Source: Bradyrhizobium jicamae (GTDB lineage Bacteria; Pseudomonadota; Alphaproteobacteria; Rhizobiales; Xanthobacteraceae). From it: a stretch of DNA of 42,054 nucleotides. The translations under genes were made by a program, and so were the position numbers. The stretch spans positions 1 through 42,054 of the forward strand of contig NZ_LLXZ01000167.1 in NCBI RefSeq assembly GCF_001440395.1, given 5' to 3'. Under the pieces are notes generated by a model that saw only the letters and a list, made by a program, of their open reading frames with translations, had not been told where the DNA came from and did no database searches. This document shows, in pieces, positions 16,413-24,647 of the stretch; positions within the stretch are counted from its first letter, which is position 1; the number at the start of each line of letters is the position of its first letter.

Positions 16413-16539
16413 CGGTGCGGGTGGCCCGTGGACCCTCACTCATCCGCGGGCCGGCCAATCGAAAGCTGACATCGTCTGGCTCACACGCAACGTCGGCTTT
16501 GGGCCAACAGCCGACGTCGCGCCTGTGCCGGAAGGAAGA

Positions 16540-16567
16540 AAGAGGCCACCGATTGAGTCGGCCTCTT
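16540..16567 (-). terminator. Rho-independent terminator of the cupin gene
   Basis: AAGAGGCC (16540-16547) and GGCCTCTT (16560-16567) form a perfect 8-bp stem with a 12-nt loop. Read on the minus strand it lies 27 bp after the cupin stop and runs into a pyrimidine-rich tract (TTCTTCC). It may also stop readthrough from the plus-strand monooxygenase. Confidence 0.6.
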
Positions 16568-16594
16568 GATCACTCATGCTTCGGCGCTTCGTTT

Positions 16595-17047
16595 TTACTT
16601 CTTGCGCGGATCGTCGGCTGGATCGATGAACTCGATGCCCCCCGGCCCAGTGAACACGATTTGGACGATCGTTTCTTCGTTTGTCGTCCAAACGTAATGG
16701 GGGTGCTTCGCGGGCAGCGCGAAGACGGAGCCCGGCTTCAATGTCTCGCCTTTCGAGGGATCAAACTTTTCCCCCATGGCGTTCCCAAAGCTGCCACTCA
16801 TCACGGTGACGACCTCGGAATAGGGATGAGTGTGCGGCGGAATTTTATAATTCGGCGGGAGTTTCACCCGCTGGACGATCGTCTCGGCCTTTGTTGGGTC
16901 ACCGATCAGGATGACGGTTTGCGCGCCCCTGAAGACCGGATGCTCTTTCCACGTCAGCCCATCGGGCTTGACCACCTTCATCGCATCTTGAGCCATCGCA
17001 GAACTTGCCAACGCGATCAAAGTGGCGGCGACAAAGGACTTGTTCAT
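16595..17047 (-). CDS. Secreted cupin-domain protein
   Basis: A 150-residue protein with a Sec signal peptide (MNKSFVAATLIALASSAMA, cleavage before QDA) and one cupin barrel. Cupin motif 1 is PPHTHPYSEVVTVMSGSFGN (two His and a Glu as metal ligands) and motif 2 is GSVFALPAKHPHYVWT. A bound divalent metal is therefore likely. Small periplasmic cupins of this kind are of mostly unknown function; some act as sensors or dioxygenase-like enzymes. The minus-strand ATG follows GAGGAGG, a very strong ribosome site. It is separated by 349 bp from the leftward haloperoxidase/cytochrome pair and is transcribed in the same direction. Confidence 0.85.
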   Translation of the reverse strand: MNKSFVAATLIALASSAMAQDAMKVVKPDGLTWKEHPVFRGAQTVILIGDPTKAETIVQRVKLPPNYKIPPHTHPYSEVVTVMSGSFGNAMGEKFDPSKGETLKPGSVFALPAKHPHYVWTTNEETIVQIVFTGPGGIEFIDPADDPRKK

Positions 17048-17396
17048 CCTAACCTCCTCTCACATGTTGCGAAGAAGGCCCAATAGGATACAGCAAAAAC
17101 TCAAACTGAGGCACCTAAATCCATTTTCGGGTCGCCTTGAACCGTCCATCGCAAACCCAGTCCGAATTGGGTCACAAGCGGACCTTGGCCGTGCCCTATC
17201 CTGTGTCTGCGCGACCTTCGAATGCGGCCATCGCCGCCGACAGCGTTCGATCCCGAATTCCACAAACCAAATTATGATGGATGCCGAGGATTGCGCGGGC
17301 ACAAGCTCGATACGGTTCGCAGCCGACCAAGCGGCTTTCATCGAGCTTCAATTCGAGTCTGGCTATCGTGCTGCGACTGGATCAGTCGGGTGCCAT
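17048..17396. other. 349-bp gap without a recognisable gene
   Basis: No frame here has convincing coding character. It should hold the promoter of the cupin gene (minus strand). A small perfect hairpin, CGACTG-GAT-CAGTCG (17374-17388), sits 9 bp beyond the stop of the cytochrome-like gene and might be its terminator, but no T-run follows. Confidence 0.4.
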
Positions 17397-18422
17397 TCAA
17401 TTCCGGTGTGCCGCTTCCCAATCCTTTGCGGCCTTCACCTGCTCTTCGAAAGCCGCGCCGCTTTCGAGCAGTGCACGTTTGAGTGCGGGCTCGAGCGGCT
17501 GTTCGTTGCCGGCATCGTCGAGCGGCATCTTGTCCGCACGCACTATCGTCATCAACCGGGCAATGTCGCCTGCCGCGTGGGCCGGTGTGTGCAGCAGCAC
17601 CAGCCGGCGCATCGGCATCGGGTTATTCGGCACGTGACAATTATCGCATTGCGCGTCGCGCATCCGCAGCGCCAGCGTCCTGTAGGTGGTGTCGAGCTTC
17701 GGCAGGTAAGGATTGTCTTGCCGGAACAGGCCGTCGAACAGCGTCACGCGCGGCTGGATGCGGCCCTCCTTGTCCATCCACATCCATTGACCATCGAACT
17801 TGTGCGATATCGGTTGGGTTGAGACGACAGGGCTGCCGCTACCGCGCTCGGTAAATTGCCCGACGACGATCCTTGCGGTCTTTGGATTGACCCAGAGCAG
17901 GACCGAATTCGTGGCCTGATAAACACCCCACTTCGCCTCCAGGTGCCAGAACGGATAGGGAAACTGCCCGGGCGGCAACAGATTGCGAAACCCTGCCCGC
18001 AGACGGATCAGGTACAATCGCTCGCGTTCGACATATTCGGTGCTGTACTCGCCGCTGAACATGAACAACGGAAGGTAAAGGCCGGCAATCACATCGGGCG
18101 CAAACTGCGTGAGATTGGTGTCACTGAGCGCCGCCCCGGCGTCCTGATTCCGGCGGCCCCACAAGAGCCTCGGCCCGAGGTTGCGCCGTAGCACGGAATC
18201 GCCGAACAGGCTGCCCCGGCATCGATCGAAGGCGGCCTGGTCCGAGGGTGAAGCGGGCGGACAGAGTTGCTGCAATTCGAGTGCGACCTCGGCGGCCATC
18301 TGGCCGATCTGGTCGTTAAGGTCGGGCAGATCGTCGTCGATCCCAGCGGCATCAGCGGCGAGGAAGGCGGTGAGCAGCAGCGCACCGCCGGTTACCAGGC
18401 GCCTTGTGACGGCGCCGAACAT
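17397..18422 (-). CDS. Exported protein with a single heme-c motif (cytochrome c-like)
   Basis: A 341-residue protein with an N-terminal signal sequence (TRRLVTGGALLLTAFLAADA). One CxxCH heme-attachment site is present, C259-D-N-C262-H263. It is followed by VPNNPMPMRRLVLLHTP, where Met269 or Met271 could be the sixth heme ligand. The ~230 residues before the heme site are unusual for a small cytochrome (WHLEAKWGVYQATNSVLLWV, GQWMWMDKEGRIQPRVTLFD) and I cannot name the domain. It starts 4 bp after the stop of the upstream haloperoxidase-like gene, so the two are coexpressed. A periplasmic electron-transfer partner or a heme peroxidase-like role is possible; this is inference. Confidence 0.75.
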   Translation of the reverse strand: MFGAVTRRLVTGGALLLTAFLAADAAGIDDDLPDLNDQIGQMAAEVALELQQLCPPASPSDQAAFDRCRGSLFGDSVLRRNLGPRLLWGRRNQDAGAALSDTNLTQFAPDVIAGLYLPLFMFSGEYSTEYVERERLYLIRLRAGFRNLLPPGQFPYPFWHLEAKWGVYQATNSVLLWVNPKTARIVVGQFTERGSGSPVVSTQPISHKFDGQWMWMDKEGRIQPRVTLFDGLFRQDNPYLPKLDTTYRTLALRMRDAQCDNCHVPNNPMPMRRLVLLHTPAHAAGDIARLMTIVRADKMPLDDAGNEQPLEPALKRALLESGAAFEEQVKAAKDWEAAHRN

Positions 18423-18426
18423 GGGC

Positions 18427-19647
18427 CTACCGCACAGGCTTCATGTAATTTGCCACGAGATGGTCGGCGACCTTGCGACCCATCGCATCTCCAATCTCCG
18501 TCGAATTGCGGAAATGAATGCCGCCCCAGATGCGCACGTCTTTGTGCTCCTGGGCCATCTGCGCAAAGCTGGTGAATTGGCGCGAAAGGCGCGCGTCGGA
18601 CGTATCGGTCACGGCGAAGTTCTCCGTTCCGTTGCCGAACAAAGCTTCCATAACGGTTCGCGCCGCACCCGCGTTGATCCCCGCCTGCGACGGGTATTCC
18701 GGATGCATCGGCGTGGTGTTCAGGGGCAGCCAGCCGGCGTCGCGTTCGGTCGCATCGTTGCCGTCCTGATCCCCGTTGCGGATCGCAGTGATCGGCCGCC
18801 AGAAGTTGTATTGGAACTTGGCGTCCCAATCGAGGATGAAGCAATTGGCGAAAGCCATGGACAACAGCGCGAACACGCGCGCGCTTTCTGCCACGGAGAG
18901 GTCACGGCGCGCGGAAATCTGCCTGGCCGCCTGATACCATGCAGGCCCAAGGTTGGCCTGGGTCCAGAACCGCACGGCGTCGGACTGCGCGTCGGTCCGC
19001 TTGGTGCTTTTCACGCCGCCCATTTCCCTGGTTTCATTGTAATCGCGCGCGTAAAGCGCACTGTTGAGGGCTGGGGGCGGAGCCGGGCGGAATTGACTGG
19101 CGCTGTCCAGGCCCCACGGCTTGGCCGTTGCATATTGTGGGAACAGCGGCGGCGTGGTCGGCACCCAGACGCCGGGCGTGGTGAGTGGGCGGTATGTGTC
19201 GGGCGTGTTGGTCGCATCGCTCTGTCGTTCCGTGAAAACGGCGTCCGCAACGTTTTTGCCCAGATCAATACCTGCAGCCCGTGCCGGATTGTCCGGAATC
19301 GTTTTCATCGTCTCCGCGAAGGCTGCCTCAATCCGCTCCTTCTGGCCGGGATACTGGCGCATGAGAATTTCGCGGGCAGCGGCAGCGGCCGCGGCCTCGG
19401 CCGAGGCGTTCGGGTTAGCTGGAAGCTCCGGTATGTAACGTGAATATCGGTTCTGCACCGAGTTGACCGCGTCAGACATCGACACGTTCACCAGGGCCAT
19501 GCTGCGTGTCCACGGATTACCGCCGACGTTGACGGCCTTCATCACGTCGATTGCGGTGTTATTCCAGTCGCCGATGACATCAGCGCGAACGGGTGTATGA
19601 GCGGAAATCAGGGCCAGGCTGACGATTGCAACTTTCAATACGCTCAT
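18427..19647 (-). CDS. Vanadium-dependent haloperoxidase/PAP2-family homologue, exported, catalytic His replaced
   Basis: A 406-residue protein with a Sec signal peptide (MSVLKVAIVSLALISAHTPV, cleavage after Ala22). The C-terminal part has the vanadate/phosphate-binding layout of the PAP2/haloperoxidase superfamily: K277-FQYNFW-R284-P285, then HPEYPSQAG (316-324), then R372-IWGG-I-H378. Lys, both Arg and the His that would bind vanadate are kept. The PSGH motif is PSQA, so the acid-base histidine is missing. The family oxidises halides with H2O2 or removes phosphate. With Ala322 the activity may be altered or lost. The frame is open from 19743, but ATG 19645-19647 follows GGAGG and begins the signal peptide. 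It is first in an operon with the heme-c protein. Confidence 0.83.
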   Translation of the reverse strand: MSVLKVAIVSLALISAHTPVRADVIGDWNNTAIDVMKAVNVGGNPWTRSMALVNVSMSDAVNSVQNRYSRYIPELPANPNASAEAAAAAAAREILMRQYPGQKERIEAAFAETMKTIPDNPARAAGIDLGKNVADAVFTERQSDATNTPDTYRPLTTPGVWVPTTPPLFPQYATAKPWGLDSASQFRPAPPPALNSALYARDYNETREMGGVKSTKRTDAQSDAVRFWTQANLGPAWYQAARQISARRDLSVAESARVFALLSMAFANCFILDWDAKFQYNFWRPITAIRNGDQDGNDATERDAGWLPLNTTPMHPEYPSQAGINAGAARTVMEALFGNGTENFAVTDTSDARLSRQFTSFAQMAQEHKDVRIWGGIHFRNSTEIGDAMGRKVADHLVANYMKPVR

Positions 19648-19811
19648 CGTTGCCTCCTTCGAAAAGCTGGATTTTCGAAATGACTGCACAAAATGGGGTG
19701 TGGGTGTACCTCCGTAATCATCTTGTCGTGCGCACAGCCGCAATCGCGCCCGTTACGCGCACGCGTCGCCCCAACGACCAAGAGCCATTGCAGGCTTCGC
19801 CAAGACAGTGC

Positions 19812-20054
19812 TTAGCGATCGTCGAGCTTGCGCTCGGCCGTATCAGTTGTCGGAGCCGACATCGCGGACCAGCGGTCGTCAAAACTCGCAGCCGGGAGCT
19901 CATTCGCGTCGACCGTGGGGTCTTTCGCAGTCGTGCCGGCGGAGACGACGGTGCCGTCGTTCCAATGCAGGTGCGACTTCATGGTAGCGGCGGTTGCGGC
20001 GACCGCGAGCAGGGCGACAGCCACGAACCCGGTAATCGTTCGATGTCTCGTCAT
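19812..20054 (-). CDS. Small membrane-anchored or exported hypothetical protein (80 aa)
   Basis: The minus-strand ATG at 20052-20054 follows CGGAGG. The product has a positively charged start (MTRHRT), one hydrophobic helix (about 8-24, TGFVAVALLAVAATAAT) and a polar, acidic remainder with the stretch SHLHWNDGTVVSAGTTAKDP. It could be a cleaved secreted protein or a single-pass inner-membrane protein facing the periplasm. I do not recognise a family. It lies 164 bp upstream of the haloperoxidase start on the same strand and may belong to the same transcription unit. Confidence 0.6.
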   Translation of the reverse strand: MTRHRTITGFVAVALLAVAATAATMKSHLHWNDGTVVSAGTTAKDPTVDANELPAASFDDRWSAMSAPTTDTAERKLDDR

Positions 20055-20432
20055 CAGAACCTCCGTGATCCGGAAGCCCCCCTTTGGGTGGGTCACCGGA
20101 ACCTCGCGAAAGTTCAACAGCGATGCGACAGGTATCGGTTGTGTGAATTCGATTGTGTGTGAGTTCACAGATCGGACAACGAAGGTGTCCCAAATTCAAC
20201 TGCTGCTCAGTGATCCAGCGTGCTGCAGCGGTCGAGGTACCAAACTGATTTGCTCCGCCGGCACGTCATACAATCACATGCACGGGCCGCTTCGACGACA
20301 ACCGGTCGTCAATCTGAGTTGTTCCAGCAGGCCATCCCGCCCCTATACAATTGCGGCATGACAGCTGTAGCCAGATGAGAATGCCGCCCGCGGCCGTTTT
20401 GCTCTAAGTCATCCGCAAGGCCCGATGTCAGC
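20055..20432. other. 378-bp gap with no recognisable gene
   Basis: The gap separates the leftward LysR gene from the 80-residue gene, also leftward. No convincing coding frame is seen. It should contain the promoter of the 80-residue gene and holds the direct repeat listed at 20140-20166. Confidence 0.4.
20140..20166. repeat. Pair of 11-bp direct repeats, possible regulator site
   Basis: TGTGTGAATTC (20140-20150) and TGTGTGAGTTC (20156-20166) differ at one base and are spaced 16 bp start to start. They lie about 85-110 bp upstream of the 80-residue gene start, where an activator could bind. No known regulator motif is matched. Confidence 0.25.
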
Positions 20433-21356
20433 TCAGGCGAGCCTGATGTCCCAGAGGCCCTCTTCGCGGCAGGCGATGAGTTCGTCGCGGAGAAGCTCGC
20501 TCACGAGCGCAATCGCAGTCGAGCCGGGATGATCGATGGGAGACGCAAGGGTCAGTTCGCGCATCGGCGACGGTTTTGATATCGCCGCCACCTCCAGCCG
20601 GCCGGCGGCAACTTCGTTGCGCACCGAGGACGGCGGCAGCAGCGTGTATCCCAGTCCCTCCTCGACCAGGCTGGTCAGCACGCGAAACGAATCCGCTTCC
20701 AGCTTGACGTCCAGCTTCAGCTTCTTCTTCGCCGCCGCCTGCTCGATCAGCGCCCGGAGGCCGTGCGAATGACTGGGCAGCACCAGGCGCTGTTTCAGCA
20801 GCCAGCCGATGTCGACCTGCTTCTTTTTCGAAAGCCCGCTGCCGCGCGGACCGACGGCAACGATGGGATCGCGGCCGAGGCTTTGCACGGCAAGATGCAG
20901 ATCGCTCGAGGGACCGTAGATCAGCGCCAGATCCATCTCGCCGCGGTGCAGCCATTCCGTCAGATGGCCGCTATAGCTTTCAACGATGCAGAGCGAGATG
21001 CCCGGATAGGTGTCGACGGTGCGGCGAGCGAGCCGCGCCGAGATCACGCAGCTCACGGTCGGCACGAGGCCCAGCACCACGCGGCCCGAGGGCGGACCGC
21101 CGGCGGACTGGATCTCGTCGCGCACCTGGTCGATCTGCCGGACGATGCCGGCCGTCCTTGCAAGCAGAAGCCGGCCGGCATCCGTCAGCACCATGCCGCG
21201 ACCGTTTCGGGTGAACAGCTCGGCGCGCAATTCATGCTCCAGCAGCTTGATCTGCCGGCTCAGCGCCGGCTGCGCCACGCGAAGCGTATCGGAAGCCTTG
21301 CTGAGGCTGCCGAGCTCGGCCACGCAACTGAAGGTCCTGAGCTGCCTGATATCCAT
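20433..21356 (-). CDS. LysR-family transcriptional regulator of the adjacent acyl-CoA operon
   Basis: A 307-residue protein with the LysR winged HTH at residues 1-60 (MDIRQLRTFSCVAELGSLSK, then LRVAQPALSRQIKLLEHEL) and a periplasmic-binding-protein-like effector domain from about 90 (GRVVLGLVPTVSCVISARLA). The effector half resembles the Nac/Cbl/CbbR-like group (DLALIYGP, EEGLGYTLLPPSSVRNEVAA). It is divergent from the acyl-CoA dehydrogenase gene, with 127 bp between starts and a LysR-box candidate between. It most likely activates that operon in response to a pathway intermediate. The effector is unknown. Confidence 0.88.
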   Translation of the reverse strand: MDIRQLRTFSCVAELGSLSKASDTLRVAQPALSRQIKLLEHELRAELFTRNGRGMVLTDAGRLLLARTAGIVRQIDQVRDEIQSAGGPPSGRVVLGLVPTVSCVISARLARRTVDTYPGISLCIVESYSGHLTEWLHRGEMDLALIYGPSSDLHLAVQSLGRDPIVAVGPRGSGLSKKKQVDIGWLLKQRLVLPSHSHGLRALIEQAAAKKKLKLDVKLEADSFRVLTSLVEEGLGYTLLPPSSVRNEVAAGRLEVAAISKPSPMRELTLASPIDHPGSTAIALVSELLRDELIACREEGLWDIRLA

Positions 21357-21384
21357 TACTTGCCAATCTTCGAAGGCAGGTTCA

Positions 21385-21406
21385 TACGCTATAACAATTC
21401 AGCATA
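21385..21406. promoter_or_regulatory. LysR-box candidate
   Basis: TACGCT (21385-21390) and AGCATA (21401-21406) form an imperfect dyad (one mismatch) containing the T-N11-A pattern expected for LysR regulators. It is close to the lysR start and about 80 bp upstream of the acyl-CoA dehydrogenase start, the usual place for a LysR recognition site. Confidence 0.4.
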
Positions 21407-21483
21407 GGGGCCCTGCCGCCGTTTCACAACGGCCCGCGCCTTAGGCAATTGACATCAACCACCATCAACGCCCAAAAAAACCA

Positions 21484-22650
21484 ATGACCGCACAAGAACA
21501 ACAAGACGAATTCCACGACATCCGCGACGCCGTCGCAAAGCTCTGCGCCCAGTTCCCCGGCGAATACTGGCGCAAGCTGGATCGCCAGATGGCGTATCCG
21601 AAGGCGTTCGTCGATGCCCTCACCGAGGCCGGCTACCTCTCGGTCCTGATCCCGGAGGAATATGGCGGCTCCGGGCTGAAGCTGTCGGCGGCGGCGGCGA
21701 TCCTGGAAGAAATCCAGCGCGCGGGCTGCAATGGCGGCGGCTGTCACGCCCAGATGTACACGATGGGCACCGTGCTGCGGCACGGCAACGACGCCCAGAA
21801 GGCAAAGTACCTGCCCGGCATCGCCAGCGGCAAATTGCGGCTGCAGGCGTTCGGCGTCACCGAGCCGACCAGCGGCACCGACACCTCCTCGCTGAAGACC
21901 GTCGCCAAGCGCGACGGCGACCACTACGTCGTCAACGGCCAGAAGATCTGGACCAGCCGCGCCGAGCATTCCGACCTGATGATCCTGCTCGCGCGCACCA
22001 CGCCGAAGGAACAGGCGAAGAAGCGCACCGATGGCCTGTCGGTGTTCATCGTCGACATGCGCGAGGTGAAGGGCAAGGGCCTCGAGATCCGCCCTATCAG
22101 AACCATGATGAACCACGCCACGACCGAAGTGTTCTTCACGGACATGCGCGTTCCTGCCGAGAACCTGATCGGCGACGAAGGCAAGGGCTTTCGCTACATC
22201 CTGTCAGGCATGAACGCCGAGCGCATTCTCATTGCCGCCGAATGCATCGGCGACGCCAAATGGTTCATCGCCAAGGCCACCGCCTACGCCAAGGAGCGCG
22301 CGGTGTTCGGCCGCCCGATCGGTCAGAACCAGGGCATCCAGTTTCCAATCGCAAAAGCCTACGCCCAGATGCGCGCGGCCGAACTGATGGTGAAGGAAGC
22401 CACCCGCAAATACGAAGCCGGCCTCGATTGCGGCGCGGAGGCCAACATGGCCAAGATGCTGGCGGCGGATGCTTCGTGGGAAGCGGCGAACGCCTGCGTG
22501 CAGACCCATGGCGGCTTCGGCTTTGCGGAAGAATACGACGTCGAACGCAAGTTCCGCGAAACGCGGCTGTATCAAGTCGCGCCGATTTCGACCAATCTGA
22601 TCCTGTCCTACGTCGCCGAGCACGTGCTCGGCCTGCCCCGCTCCTATTGA
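21484..22650 (+). CDS. Acyl-CoA dehydrogenase with isovaleryl-type catalytic glutamate
   Basis: A 388-residue FAD enzyme forming 2,3-enoyl-CoA from acyl-CoA. Family signatures are FGVTEPTSGTDTSSLKTVAK (FAD/substrate contact), GEPTS-like TEPTSGTD, and THGGFGFAEEYDVERKFRE near the C-terminus. The usual catalytic Glu of the YEGT motif is replaced (LYQVAPIS). Glu246 in MNAERILIA aligns with the catalytic Glu254 of isovaleryl-CoA dehydrogenase, suggesting a branched or unusual acyl group. No ribosome site is evident before ATG 21484. It is the first gene of an operon with a CoA-transferase and a hydratase, divergent from LysR. The substrate is unknown; a short branched or dicarboxylic acid is the best inference. 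Confidence 0.88.
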   Translation: MTAQEQQDEFHDIRDAVAKLCAQFPGEYWRKLDRQMAYPKAFVDALTEAGYLSVLIPEEYGGSGLKLSAAAAILEEIQRAGCNGGGCHAQMYTMGTVLRHGNDAQKAKYLPGIASGKLRLQAFGVTEPTSGTDTSSLKTVAKRDGDHYVVNGQKIWTSRAEHSDLMILLARTTPKEQAKKRTDGLSVFIVDMREVKGKGLEIRPIRTMMNHATTEVFFTDMRVPAENLIGDEGKGFRYILSGMNAERILIAAECIGDAKWFIAKATAYAKERAVFGRPIGQNQGIQFPIAKAYAQMRAAELMVKEATRKYEAGLDCGAEANMAKMLAADASWEAANACVQTHGGFGFAEEYDVERKFRETRLYQVAPISTNLILSYVAEHVLGLPRSY

Positions 22651-22659
22651 GAACGCCAG

Positions 22660-23787
22660 ATGCTGCCATTGGAAGGATTGATCGTCGTCTCCGTCGAACA
22701 GGCCGTCGCCGCGCCTTTCTGCAGCTCGCGGCTGGCGGATGCCGGCGCGCATGTCGTCAAGGTCGAGCGCCCCGAGGGCGACTTCGCCCGCGGCTATGAT
22801 GCGGCGGCGAAGGGCCAGAGCAGCTATTTCGTCTGGCTCAACCGCGGCAAAAACTCGCAGGTGATCGACCTCGCCACCAAGGAAGGCCGCGCCGCGCTCG
22901 AAGAGCTGATCGCGAGCGCCGACGTGCTGCTACAGAACCTCAAGCCGGGCTCGATGGACAAACTCGGCTTCTCGCTGGAGCGCCTGCGAAAAGATTATCC
23001 GGCGCTGATCTGCTGCACCATCTCGGGCTATGGCGACAGCGGCCCCTATGCCGAGCGCAAGGCCTATGATCTGCTGATCCAGGCCGAGAGCGGCCTTGCC
23101 TCGATCACCGGCGGGCCGGAAGGCCCGTCGCGCGTCGGCATCTCCGTCGTCGATATCGCGACCGGCGCCACCGCGCATGCGTCGATCCTCGAAGCCCTGA
23201 TCGCGCGGGGCCGCACCGGCAAGGGCGCCGACATCCGCATCTCGATGTTCGACGTGATGGCCGACTGGATGGCGGTGCCGCTGATCAATTCGGAAGCCGG
23301 CAATCCGCCGAAGCGAATGGCGCTGGCCCATCCCTCGATCGCGCCCTATGGCGTGTTCAACTCGAAGGACGGCAAGGGCATTCTGATCTCGATCCAGAGC
23401 GAGCGCGAGTGGAAGAAGCTCTGCGCCGAGGTGCTGGATCAGCCCGACCTGCTGAACGATCCGCGTTTTGCCAACATGGTCGAGCGCGTGCGCAATCGCC
23501 AACTCACCGACAAGACGGTGGCGGATAGTTTCGCCTCGATGAATCGCGTCGAACTCCTGAAGCGCCTCGACGAGGCCGATATCGCGTTTGCGGAAGTGAA
23601 CACCATGGCCGATCTCGCCGTGCACCCGCATCTGCGCCGCATCGAGGTCGATACGCCGAACGGCAAGGTCAGCTATGCCGCGCCCGCCGCGATCTTCGTC
23701 GGTGAAGACAGGCACTACGGCGCGGTGCCCGCCATCGGCGACCACGTTGAACTTCCCAAAGCCCGCATCAAAAGCCTGAAGTCATGA
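22660..23787 (+). CDS. CaiB/BaiF family (class III) CoA-transferase
   Basis: A 375-residue protein that would activate an organic acid by moving CoA from an acyl-CoA donor. N-terminal LPLEGLIVVSVEQAVAAPFC and VVKVERPEGDFAR are typical, as are LNRGKNSQVIDLATKEGR and NLKPGSMDKLGF. The catalytic aspartate is Asp137 in the block AERKAYDLLIQAESG. It starts 9 bp after the dehydrogenase stop, and its TGA overlaps the ATG of the next gene, so the three proteins are made together. Relatives include succinyl-CoA:mesaconate/itaconate transferases, consistent with a C5-dicarboxylate or similar substrate, but this is inference. Confidence 0.88.
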   Translation: MLPLEGLIVVSVEQAVAAPFCSSRLADAGAHVVKVERPEGDFARGYDAAAKGQSSYFVWLNRGKNSQVIDLATKEGRAALEELIASADVLLQNLKPGSMDKLGFSLERLRKDYPALICCTISGYGDSGPYAERKAYDLLIQAESGLASITGGPEGPSRVGISVVDIATGATAHASILEALIARGRTGKGADIRISMFDVMADWMAVPLINSEAGNPPKRMALAHPSIAPYGVFNSKDGKGILISIQSEREWKKLCAEVLDQPDLLNDPRFANMVERVRNRQLTDKTVADSFASMNRVELLKRLDEADIAFAEVNTMADLAVHPHLRRIEVDTPNGKVSYAAPAAIFVGEDRHYGAVPAIGDHVELPKARIKSLKS

Positions 23788-24647
23788 CTGAAGCCGCCGC
23801 AAAACTGGACCTCGACCATCTGCGCCAATGGATCGGCCGCAGCACGGAAGCGACCGACATCGTCACCGCCCAGCTCGTGAAAGGCCTGCGCGCGACGCTA
23901 TTCCAGGAGATCGGCGAGCCCGCGACCGGCGACGCCGCGCCGTGGACCACGCATTGGTGCCTGGCGCAGCCGGTGTTTCCGATGTCGATGCTCGGCCCCG
24001 ATGGGCATCCCACCCGCGGCGGCTTCCTGCCGCCGGTGCCGCTGCCGCGCCGGATGTGGGCGGGCGGCGAGATCGAATTCCTCGCACCCTTGCGCGTCGG
24101 CGATGAATCGACGCGGACCTCGCGGATCGCAGACGTCACGGTGAAGACCGGCTCGACCGGCACGCTGTGCTTCGTCTCCGTCGAACACGAGATCACGACG
24201 CCGCGGGGCGTCGCGATCCGCGAGCGTCAGGACATTGTCTATCGTGACATCGGCGGCGCAGCGCCTGCTTCACCGCCAAAGGCCCCTCCGCCGCCGCCGG
24301 TGGCAAAACATCGCGAAAGCCATGTCAGCGATCCCGTGCTGCTGTTCCGCTATTCGGCGCTGACCTTCAACGGCCACCGCATCCATTACGACCGCGACTA
24401 CGTCACCAAGGTCGAGGGCTATCCCGGCCTGATCTTCCACGGCCCGCTGCAGGCCGCGCTGATCGTCGAATTCGCGGCAAAACTTCACGGCGACTCGGCG
24501 CCGAAGAAATTCAGCTACCGCGGCGTGCAGCCGCTGTTCGAAGGCAGCGAGTTCTCGATCAACGCCAACGAGACCAGCGCCGGCATGGAATTGTGGATCG
24601 CGAACGCCGAGGGTCAGCCGACGATGAAGGGTACGGCGACCTGGTAG
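23784..24647 (+). CDS. MaoC-type double-hot-dog enoyl-CoA hydratase (mesaconyl/itaconyl-CoA hydratase-like)
   Basis: A 287-residue protein with an N-terminal FAS1-like dehydratase domain (about 1-155) and a C-terminal MaoC half. The C-terminal half contains the hydratase-2-like active-site motif FRYSALTFNGHRIHYDRDYV (Asn, His and Asp typical of the family). A Pro/Ala-rich linker (about 158-175) joins them. The layout matches HTD2/mesaconyl-C4-CoA hydratases and itaconyl-CoA hydratases, which add water to 2-enoyl-CoA made by the dehydrogenase in the same operon. The ATG overlaps the stop of the CoA-transferase. Together the three enzymes give activation, desaturation and hydration of an acid. 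Confidence 0.83.
   Translation: MTEAAAKLDLDHLRQWIGRSTEATDIVTAQLVKGLRATLFQEIGEPATGDAAPWTTHWCLAQPVFPMSMLGPDGHPTRGGFLPPVPLPRRMWAGGEIEFLAPLRVGDESTRTSRIADVTVKTGSTGTLCFVSVEHEITTPRGVAIRERQDIVYRDIGGAAPASPPKAPPPPPVAKHRESHVSDPVLLFRYSALTFNGHRIHYDRDYVTKVEGYPGLIFHGPLQAALIVEFAAKLHGDSAPKKFSYRGVQPLFEGSEFSINANETSAGMELWIANAEGQPTMKGTATW

Noticed and set aside
17022..17822. Plus-strand frame of 266 codons across the cytochrome-like gene's 3' half
   Set aside because: It is antisense to the heme-motif protein, and its product has no recognisable fold.
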